Assembly: GCA_016779265.1 (NCBI GenBank)
Contig: JADHNY010000011.1
Coordinates: 1-62,949, forward strand
DNA from: Pirellulales bacterium
Lineage (GTDB): Bacteria > Planctomycetota > Planctomycetia > Pirellulales > UBA1268
Direction: 5' to 3'
Length of the DNA: 62,949 nt
Under the pieces are notes generated by a model. It worked only from the letters and a program-made list of their open reading frames with translations, did not search any database and was not told where the DNA came from. A program made the position numbers and the translations under genes. Shown here one piece after another: positions 56,866 to 62,949 of the stretch. How positions within the stretch are numbered: the first letter of the stretch is position 1; every line of letters starts with the position of its first letter.

Positions 56866-57972
56866 ATGGAAGTCGGTATCGTTGGCCTGCCAAACGTTGG
56901 AAAATCGACGCTCTTCAACGCCCTGACGGACGCCGGAGCTCTGGCTGCCAACTATCCGTTCGCTACCATCGAGCCGAACGTGGGCGTCGTCGCCGTTCCA
57001 GATCCGCGACTGGCTGAAATCTCTGGCTACATCTCCACCCAGAAAATAATCCCCGCTTCGATCCGCGTGGTCGACATCGCCGGCATCGTCAAAGGCGCGA
57101 GCGAAGGGGAGGGGCTCGGCAACAAGTTCCTCAGCCACATCCGCGAAGTGGATGCCATCCTGCATGTGGTCCGCTGCTTTGAGAACAGCGGCGACGTGGA
57201 GATTACGCACTTCGACGGCACGGTCGACCCGATTCGCGACATCGAAACGATCGAACTCGAACTGATCCTCGCCGACCTGCAGACCGTGGAGCAGGCGACC
57301 GAGAAGGCGAAGAAGGCCGCCCGCGGCGGTGACAAGGAAGCCAAGGCCAGGCTCGCGTTGCTCGAGAAGCTCGCCCCGGTTTTGGCCGAAGGCAAGCCGG
57401 CTCGGGGCGTGATCGCCGGGCTGACAGATCCCGATGAGCAGAAGGCTGCCAAGAGCCTCGGCATGATCTCCGCCAAACGCGTGCTCTATGTGGCCAACGT
57501 CGACGAGAGCGACCTGCTCGGCCAAGGCCCGCTGGCCTCCAAGGTTCGCGAACGGGCGGCAGCAGAAGGCATGGAGGTGGTGCCCGTGTGTGCCAAGATC
57601 GAGAGCGAACTTGCTGGACTCGACGATGCCGAGCGTGACGAGATGCTTGAGGCCTACGGACTCCACGAGCCTGCCTTGGCAACCCTCGCTCGTGGTGCCT
57701 ACACGTTGCTCGGCCTCCAGAGCTTCTACACCGCCGGAGAAAAAGAGGTGCGAGCCTGGACGGTCTCGCAAGGTGCCACCGCCCCGCAGGCAGCAGGCGT
57801 GATCCACTCCGACTTCGAGCGAGGCTTCATCCGTGCTGAGATCTACTCCGTAGCGGACCTTGCCGAGTTGAAGAACGAGAAAGCGATCCGCGAAGCCGGC
57901 AGGCTCCGGGTCGAAGGCAAGGCCTACGTGATGCAGGACGGCGACGTGTGCCACTTCCTGTTCAACGTGTGA
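56866..57972 (+). CDS. ychF: YchF (Obg-family) ATPase
   Basis: The 368-residue P-loop protein is YchF/OLA1, an ATPase that binds ribosomes and responds to redox stress. The G1 motif is [14 protein letters not shown], and G3 is [21 protein letters not shown]. In place of the guanine-specific NKxD it has [10 protein letters not shown], as expected for the ATP-preferring YchF. A coiled-coil insertion and a C-terminal TGS domain ([20 protein letters not shown]) are present. The end overlaps the convergent esterase by 11 bases. Confidence 0.96.
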   Translation: MEVGIVGLPNVGKSTLFNALTDAGALAANYPFATIEPNVGVVAVPDPRLAEISGYISTQKIIPASIRVVDIAGIVKGASEGEGLGNKFLSHIREVDAILHVVRCFENSGDVEITHFDGTVDPIRDIETIELELILADLQTVEQATEKAKKAARGGDKEAKARLALLEKLAPVLAEGKPARGVIAGLTDPDEQKAAKSLGMISAKRVLYVANVDESDLLGQGPLASKVRERAAAEGMEVVPVCAKIESELAGLDDAERDEMLEAYGLHEPALATLARGAYTLLGLQSFYTAGEKEVRAWTVSQGATAPQAAGVIHSDFERGFIRAEIYSVADLAELKNEKAIREAGRLRVEGKAYVMQDGDVCHFLFNV

Positions 57973-59137
57973 GCACCGCCGCTTCGTACGACAGCGTGTC
58001 GGGTGTGAACGGAGGCTCATCGCTGTCGAGTGCGGTGAGCACCCGCAGCAGGATTCCGGTGACCGGGTCATCGACCTGGCCGATCTCTCGATTGATCGTG
58101 CCATGCGTTTTGCCGCGGGCAGAGACGACTGCCGCCTCTCCACCGGAGGCTCTCACGGCCTCCGCAAGACGCTGCGACTGCAGTCGCGACGCCTCGCGAT
58201 TGGCCACGTGAAAGATGAGATAGTACGGCAGGTCCGTCGCCGTCTTGGCATGCACAACTGGGGACGCATCGTTCCACGCCTCCTCGCTCTCACCAAACGC
58301 GGTGCGATACATGGCTCCAGCGACGTCGCCACCAAGTTCGGTCACCTGCCAGGCAATGTCATAACCTGCTCCATCCAGGCAGACCACGGCTTCAATGTCA
58401 GCTGGCTTCAGCCCAACAGCCTGGAGACGATCGGTGTCGACGCCTGCCAGAGCCGCCAGATGGGCTCCGGCGCTGTGTCCCATCAAGGACACCCGCTGCG
58501 GATCCCCACCGTACGCAGCGATCTCTGCCTTGACCCATGCGATCGCACGGACCACGTCTTCAACATGCACCGGATGCTGCACGGCCGGTGAGAGCCGGTA
58601 GTTCACGCTGACGAGCAGATAGCCGTGCTCCGAAAAAAACCGTCCCTTCTCAGCCGCCTGCCCCTTGTCACCCTGCCGCCAGCCCCCGCCATGAATAAAC
58701 AGCATCACTGGGAGCTGCTCAGCGTCTACAGGGGCATAGATGTCGAGACTCAACAGACGAGGATCAACTCCCTCCTCGTTGTGGTAGAGGACGTCCCGTG
58801 TCACACGGACCGAATCATCAGAGTCCACTAGCCCACGGCCACGAACTGCGGCAAACGCTTCCTGTTGTTCGTCAGACAGCAGTTTCTCAAAGGCCTCGCG
58901 AAATGCCGACGAACGGAGCTTCCCGCGGTATTCGACGACCAGTCGTCGCAGGTCTGCACGCTGCGAGTCACTCAGTTTCAGGACGTCGGCTCGCTGCCGG
59001 AGAAGCTCGCCAAGTTGTCCACGGTCGGCTGCCGGCCGCGGACGTTCCGGCTGCTGTGCAGAGGCCACGGGCAGGGACGCCGCCAACAAGCCACCGGTAA
59101 ACAGAACGGTTCGGATCAGCCTGAAGGGGCGTTGCAT
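57962..59137 (-). CDS. Secreted alpha/beta hydrolase with LSxxQ helical N-domain
   Basis: The 391-residue protein has a signal peptide (1-28), then about 80 helical residues with two LSxxQ motifs (LSDSQRADL and [10 protein letters not shown]), resembling the LTxxQ motif of Spy/CpxP periplasmic proteins. From about residue 110 it is an alpha/beta hydrolase of the BD-FAE/carboxylesterase group: oxyanion loop [14 protein letters not shown], nucleophile [13 protein letters not shown], and a late catalytic His in [17 protein letters not shown] lies 7 bases before the ATG. Likely an envelope esterase acting on acylated carbohydrates. Confidence 0.85.
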   Translation of the reverse strand: MQRPFRLIRTVLFTGGLLAASLPVASAQQPERPRPAADRGQLGELLRQRADVLKLSDSQRADLRRLVVEYRGKLRSSAFREAFEKLLSDEQQEAFAAVRGRGLVDSDDSVRVTRDVLYHNEEGVDPRLLSLDIYAPVDAEQLPVMLFIHGGGWRQGDKGQAAEKGRFFSEHGYLLVSVNYRLSPAVQHPVHVEDVVRAIAWVKAEIAAYGGDPQRVSLMGHSAGAHLAALAGVDTDRLQAVGLKPADIEAVVCLDGAGYDIAWQVTELGGDVAGAMYRTAFGESEEAWNDASPVVHAKTATDLPYYLIFHVANREASRLQSQRLAEAVRASGGEAAVVSARGKTHGTINREIGQVDDPVTGILLRVLTALDSDEPPFTPDTLSYEAAVLTR

Positions 59138-59158
59138 CCTCAGCTCCTTTGTCACAGT

Positions 59159-59986
59159 TCAGTCAATGCCGAGCACGTCTCGCATGGAATACGTGCCAGC
59201 AGCCTTGCCAACCAGAAAGACCGCAGCAGCAACGGCACCATGAGCGTAGCAGTCTCGGCCTGAGGCTCGCACGTTCACCGACAGACTCTCACCTTCCATA
59301 CCGAAGAGGATCGTGTGTTCGCCCGGGTTGTCACCGGAACGAACAGCGTGGTAGCCGATTTCACCGACGGGCCGAGCCCCCACACGCCCCTCGCGACCGT
59401 GGGCCACCTGAGCCGGCTCGCCCCCATCAGTCAGATGCATCGCCTCGCCCACGATCTGCCCAAACTTCAGCGCGGTGCCACTGGGTGCATCTTCTTTATG
59501 GTGATGGTGGCACTCGATGATCTCGACATCGGTGCGGCCTCCCACACTGCTGAGCAAACGCCCCGCCCGTGCCACGAGATCCATCGCCACGTTCACTGCC
59601 AGTGACATGCTGGGCGATACAAGCACGGGGATCGATTTTCGTGCGTCTTCGATTCCTGCGAGGTCGTCCGCATTCATGCCAGTCGTCGCCACCACCAGCG
59701 GCACCTTCCGCGCCACGGCTTTGCGAGCGATCGCGGCCACCGCCCCGGGGAGTGAGAAGTCGATGATCACATCGGCCACACAGTCCCAGTCAGAGGTCAC
59801 GGGCACATCAATCGTGCCTACACCAGCGAGCTGACCAGCGTCGTCTCCAAGCTGTGGGCACTGCTCCCAATCGATCGCTGCGACGACCTCAACACGGGCG
59901 TCTGCCACGGCTGCCGCCACGACCCTTCGGCCCATGCGTCCGGCAGCTCCATGAACAACAAGGCGTAACGGCGAAGAGGCAGACAT
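59159..59986 (-). CDS. dapB: 4-hydroxy-tetrahydrodipicolinate reductase
   Basis: The 275-residue enzyme reduces the dihydrodipicolinate precursor in lysine and diaminopimelate synthesis. The NAD(P) site is VVHGAAGRMGRRVVAA. Substrate and catalytic residues lie in ECHHHHKEDAPSGTAL. The C-terminus HGAVAAAVFLVGKAAGTYSM is typical. ATG 59986 has GGGAG 8 bases upstream; a GTG 5 codons earlier is less likely. It ends 22 bases before the esterase start on the same strand, so the two may be co-transcribed. Confidence 0.95.
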   Translation of the reverse strand: MSASSPLRLVVHGAAGRMGRRVVAAAVADARVEVVAAIDWEQCPQLGDDAGQLAGVGTIDVPVTSDWDCVADVIIDFSLPGAVAAIARKAVARKVPLVVATTGMNADDLAGIEDARKSIPVLVSPSMSLAVNVAMDLVARAGRLLSSVGGRTDVEIIECHHHHKEDAPSGTALKFGQIVGEAMHLTDGGEPAQVAHGREGRVGARPVGEIGYHAVRSGDNPGEHTILFGMEGESLSVNVRASGRDCYAHGAVAAAVFLVGKAAGTYSMRDVLGID

Positions 59987-60117
59987 CAGCAAGGCTCCCA
60001 CAAATCAAGGAAAACAACTCCTGTCAACCTACCCGCCGCCCGCCAGGCGACAACCGCTTTCGCAGATCTGCGGCAGTCACTCACCTTCGCATCAGGCAGC
60101 GTGGCTTTCGCGTGAGA

Positions 60118-60147
60118 ACACGCTGCCAAACGAGACACGCTGCCAAA
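60118..60147. repeat. 13-bp direct repeat upstream of dapB
   Basis: ACACGCTGCCAAA occurs at 60118-60130 and again at 60135-60147, with a 17-base period. It lies about 130 bases upstream of the dapB start, between dapB and the terminator of the next gene. It could be a regulatory site or chance. Confidence 0.5.
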
Positions 60148-60181
60148 TAAAACGGGCGGGCCATCCGAGGATGCCCGCCCG
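60145..60181 (-). terminator. Rho-independent terminator of the beta-barrel gene
   Basis: On the minus strand a 12-bp GC-rich stem with one bulge (60181-60153, CGGGCGGGC pairing with GCCCGCCCG, CTCG loop) is followed by TTTTATTT at 60152-60145. It lies 40 bases after the beta-barrel gene's stop. Confidence 0.75.
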
Positions 60182-60220
60182 CCTTTTGTGGGAAAATCGC
60201 TCTTCAGAGTCGGCTTCGAC

Positions 60221-60973
60221 CTACTTTCGCCAGTGACGGAAAGGCTCGTAGAGCCGTAGGCCCACCATCACCTCGCTCGAGCTGAACTGATTTGGAGTGA
60301 CGAAACTCGACTGCTGAATCGTGTCGAGCTCGTAGTATCGATAGCTGACGTCGACAGTCAGCCGATCCGTCAGCTCATAGATCAGTCCTGCTCCCACCTG
60401 CCAGGCGAAGGCCCCCTTCGCGTCGGCGTAGATGGTGTCTCCTGTGGCAATAGTTCGTTCGCCGAGCTTGTAGCCACCACCGCCGAGGCCACCACCGGCG
60501 TAGATACCGAAGCGATCGGTAAACATGAAGTCCCGCCAGAGATTGGCCGTGACCGACCAGTTGTTGGTTAACATTACTTCGGTTCTGGGATCGCTGACAA
60601 AAGGCTCCGCATACACATCTCGGCCAAGGCCTTCGACCTCAAGCCGCAGTCGCCCACGCTGCCGCTCCAGTGACATGCCAACAGCCGCCCCGGCGGCGAA
60701 CACCGTGCCCTCGGTGTCGATCCCGAGCCCGGGATCATTCGGTGCTGTGAAACTTGCGAAGGACGCTCCGGTCAGGCCGGTAATGTAGAACCGCCGACAT
60801 GGCTTTTCGGACAGACACCCCACGTCGCAGTAGGGCGATTCCGTTACCTCAGGAAGCGCTTCGATCTCCTGTTCAAAACTACTCAGATCGATTCCGGAAT
60901 AGACCTCTTCCCCGTGAGCGACACCGGCGACAGCGAGCACAGCCGCCGCGCACAACGCACCTATCCGCCTCAT
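60221..60973 (-). CDS. Outer membrane beta-barrel-like protein
   Basis: The 250-residue protein has a Sec signal (1-22, ALCAAAVLAVAGVAHG). A short acidic region and a Cys-rich stretch follow (CDVGCLSEKPC, three Cys within 11 residues). The rest alternates hydrophobic and polar residues like an 8-stranded OmpA-type barrel: FGIYAGGGLGGGGYKLGE, FAWQVGAGLIYELTD, LTVDVSYRYYELDTIQQ and a final SSSEVMVGLRLYEPF strand. ATG 60973 has GGGAGG 8 bases upstream. It is transcribed alone and ends in a clear terminator. Confidence 0.8.
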   Translation of the reverse strand: MRRIGALCAAAVLAVAGVAHGEEVYSGIDLSSFEQEIEALPEVTESPYCDVGCLSEKPCRRFYITGLTGASFASFTAPNDPGLGIDTEGTVFAAGAAVGMSLERQRGRLRLEVEGLGRDVYAEPFVSDPRTEVMLTNNWSVTANLWRDFMFTDRFGIYAGGGLGGGGYKLGERTIATGDTIYADAKGAFAWQVGAGLIYELTDRLTVDVSYRYYELDTIQQSSFVTPNQFSSSEVMVGLRLYEPFRHWRK

Positions 60974-61212
60974 AGCACACCCTCCCTGGAGACCTCTGAC
61001 GACACGTGGGGATTCCCACCCCCTTCTCGCATCGGCAGTTCCTACAGCAGCCACAGCTGTTGAACAGCGAGCCCCCCAGAACCGGCATCACCCGCTTGAC
61101 CCGGCCTGTCTCGACTGTCACAAGCGTCACAACGCGACCACGCGTCGTCTCTTTCTGCCATCGAGCGGCTGTCTAGCGACAACTCCTCTCAGCAGATTCC
61201 GTTGAGGACTTA

Positions 61213-62562
61213 CTAACCCTCTTGCCAGCCTTTTCGGTATTCACGCCGGAGAAACTGCTCGGCCTCAGGGCTGCCGGGAAACGTCATGCCTTCGGCATCC
61301 CAGATCAGCCGCTTCTGGGTCTGGCCTTCGCGGAGCTGGCCGCGAAGAGCGATGTTGCCCAGCAGCACGGTCTCGGTGAGCGGACCGGCGAAATCGAAAC
61401 AGGCCCCGGCCGGATCACCACCTCGGCAGGCCTGTAGCCACTCTTCGAAATGGCCTGGCGAACGCGGTAGCACCTTTGGCGGTTCGCCGTAGGCCTTCGC
61501 CAGTTCGTCCGGCAGGAGCCACCAGTCGTCCCAGTCGCTCATCAGCAGGCCGTCGTCGCCCACGAGCATCAAGCCGTTGGGCCCGATCAGGTCCCCCTTC
61601 ACAAACGCCGGTGGCCGAGATGGCCGCAGCCCACCGTCATACCAGGTGAGCGTGACCGCGGGCATCGAGCCGCGGGCAGGAAACTGGTAGGTGACGAGCG
61701 ACCCCTGCGGATAGGTCTCTTCATTGACCCGCGTCGACGTCGCTTCCACGCTCGAAGGCGGACCGAGTTTCAACGCCCGAACCACCGGATCAAAGTAGTG
61801 GCAGCCCATATCACCGAGGGCTCCAGTGCCGAAGTCCCACCAGCCTCGCCAGGCAAACGGCACATAGGCGGGGTTGTAGGGCCGCTCAGGAGCAGGGCCT
61901 AGCCAGAGGTCCCAGTCGAGCGTAGTGGGCACCTCAGGGGTTTCGGTCGGGCGGGCCAGGCCTTGGGCCCAAAACTCACCGTCAAGCCCGCGGCCGGGCC
62001 GGTCGGTCCAGATGTGCACTTCTCGCACCGGCCCTAGTGCGTTGTCGAGGATGAACTCCTGCACCCTCCGCGTGTCTTTTGACGCCTGGGCCTGGTTGCC
62101 CATCTGCGTGGCCACCCCCGCGTCGCGGGCCGCCGCAGTCAGCTGCCGCGCTTCCCACACCGAATGCGTCAGCGGCTTCTCGCAGTAGACATGTTTGCCG
62201 AGCCGAAGCGCCGCCATCGAGGCGTGGAAATGATGGTGGTCGGGCGTGGCCACAATCACCGCATCGATTGAGCCATGCAGCTCATCGAGCATCACGCGAT
62301 AATCCTTGTATCGCTTCGCACGCGAATACGTTGCAAAGCTCTCGGCAGCCCGCTGCTCGTCCACATCGCAGAGGCCCACAATGTTTTCTGAATCCACTCC
62401 CCGCAGCACGCTCGCCGCACGGCCGCCGGCGCCGATCGCGGCGATGTTGAGCTTTTCATTCGCCGCATAGGTGCGAGCCGATCCGGATGGCAGGATCGTG
62501 AACGCTGCCGTGGAGGTTGCTGCGGAGGCCAGGAAGCGGCGGCGGGACGCGCGGGTAGGCAT
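61213..62562 (-). CDS. Tat-exported Gfo/Idh/MocA family oxidoreductase
   Basis: The 449-residue NAD(P)-dependent oxidoreductase has a twin-arginine signal (RASRRRFLASAATSTAAF). The Rossmann fold starts LNIAAIGAGGRAASVLRG. Next come the dinucleotide-binding VIVATPDHHHFHASMAAL and the catalytic VYCEKPLTHSVWEARQL with the conserved Lys of the EKP motif. A C-terminal substrate domain continues to about residue 430. ATG 62562 has GGAG 7 bases upstream. Family members oxidise or epimerise sugars. Export with folded cofactor through Tat is common in planctomycetes. Confidence 0.93.
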   Translation of the reverse strand: MPTRASRRRFLASAATSTAAFTILPSGSARTYAANEKLNIAAIGAGGRAASVLRGVDSENIVGLCDVDEQRAAESFATYSRAKRYKDYRVMLDELHGSIDAVIVATPDHHHFHASMAALRLGKHVYCEKPLTHSVWEARQLTAAARDAGVATQMGNQAQASKDTRRVQEFILDNALGPVREVHIWTDRPGRGLDGEFWAQGLARPTETPEVPTTLDWDLWLGPAPERPYNPAYVPFAWRGWWDFGTGALGDMGCHYFDPVVRALKLGPPSSVEATSTRVNEETYPQGSLVTYQFPARGSMPAVTLTWYDGGLRPSRPPAFVKGDLIGPNGLMLVGDDGLLMSDWDDWWLLPDELAKAYGEPPKVLPRSPGHFEEWLQACRGGDPAGACFDFAGPLTETVLLGNIALRGQLREGQTQKRLIWDAEGMTFPGSPEAEQFLRREYRKGWQEG

Positions 62563-62766
62563 GGCGGATCTCCTCATGTTCGTGGTCGCGTGGTGGTGCC
62601 GCTCTCCACGCATTTCGAGACTGCATGATTGCGGGCAGTATGTCCCCTCCACCGAGCCAGTGCCAATCGAAACGGACGTGTCGATCGCGGTTCAAGCCCG
62701 CTCGCTACACTTGCGGCGTCTCGCCCGCGTTTGCAGCTCCTCCTCACGAACTCACGAAGGCTTCTC

Positions 62767-62949
62767 GTGCGATACCGCGTGAACCACACACTCTGGAACC
62801 CGCTCTCGCAACAGCCTGGCTCGCTCCGGAAACGGGCCCTCATGGCGTGCATCGCGGGCCTCTGCTGGATCGCGAGCGGGGCCGCCTCCGCTCAAACGGT
62901 CGTGGGCATGACCGTGACCCCGCATCGTCCAAGCCCGGCGCTGCGATGG
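62767..62949 (+). CDS. Start of a secreted protein, cut by the window edge
   Basis: An open frame runs from GTG 62767 to the window edge. It contains a basic stretch (SLRKRALM) and a hydrophobic core (ACIAGLCWIASGAASAQT) that look like a Sec signal peptide cleaved after ASA. The mature part begins QTVVGMTVTPHRPSPALR. Starts at GTG 62767, GTG 62779 and ATG 62842 are all possible; the basic n-region favours one of the GTGs. It is divergent from the Gfo/Idh gene. Too little is present to name a family. Confidence 0.55.
   Translation, partial: MRYRVNHTLWNPLSQQPGSLRKRALMACIAGLCWIASGAASAQTVVGMTVTPHRPSPALRW

Noticed and set aside
56662-58143. 493-residue minus-strand frame across ychF
   Set aside because: Antisense to well-conserved YchF and without family signature.

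Overview
The window looks like a chromosomal segment of a high-GC member of the Planctomycetota, probably Pirellulales-like. The assignment rests on gene content: two formylglycine sulfatases, a DUF1501 plus DUF1549/DUF1553 pair, a DUF1080 protein, Tat-exported Gfo/Idh/MocA and sugar-isomerase-like proteins, a PQQ-repeat secreted protein, and a Pkn-type Ser/Thr kinase. No rRNA, insertion sequence, integrase, phage gene or CRISPR array is visible. The region is densely coding on both strands. No gap between genes exceeds 300 bases; the longest is about 290 bases at 35569-35855, and I see nothing in it.

Layout. 1-9.6 kb: a truncated, frameshifted FAD oxidoreductase, a DinB-like protein, a sialate esterase-like protein, a sulfatase, an RNA cyclic phosphodiesterase, a Tat-exported isomerase-like protein, FtsK with a very acidic tail, and an exported MsrA. 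9.6-17.4 kb: TruB, a Ser/Thr kinase overlapping HemL, an EEP-family nuclease or phosphatase, a TIM-barrel isomerase, and a cardiolipin synthase. 17.4-20.8 kb: three methionine-salvage genes (MtnB, MtnD, MtnC) followed by a FIST sensory-domain protein. 21.4-29.0 kb: an alpha-glucan/trehalose operon (GlgE, maltokinase, OtsA, and an OtsB-GH15 fusion). 29.1-35.6 kb: a membrane-anchored VWA protein, a FabH-like condensing enzyme divergent from an AlkB-like hydroxylase, and an unrecognised 747-residue membrane protein. 35.8-42.2 kb: tRNA-Ser(GGA), a small orphan protein, a sodium:solute symporter, a PQQ-repeat protein, an ABC-F ATPase, and a TauE-like permease. 42.2-49.2 kb: DUF1080, a sulfatase, a 50-residue DUF2256 protein, the DUF1501/DUF1549-1553 pair, and a lipoprotein. 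49.3-56.7 kb: 6-phosphogluconolactonase and glucose-6-phosphate isomerase flank a three-gene exporter (ABC, HlyD, TolC). 56.8-62.9 kb: YchF, an esterase, DapB, a beta-barrel protein, a Gfo/Idh oxidoreductase, and the start of a secreted protein.

How the genes fit together. The clearest pathway is the GlgE operon. OtsA and OtsB make trehalose, and maltokinase plus GlgE turn maltose into alpha-glucan. The GH15 domain fused to OtsB could hydrolyse trehalose or glucan. TreS, which would link trehalose to maltose, is not in the window. The most unusual machine is the tripartite exporter: its ABC subunit keeps Walker A but has lost the catalytic glutamate, the switch histidine and the LSGGQ consensus. 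The FabH-like/AlkB-like divergent pair suggests an uncharacterised lipid or hydrocarbon modification.

Limits. All calls come from reading translations and motifs by eye. Start codons were chosen from Shine-Dalgarno spacing and domain starts. Promoter calls are weak, because planctomycete promoters are poorly conserved.
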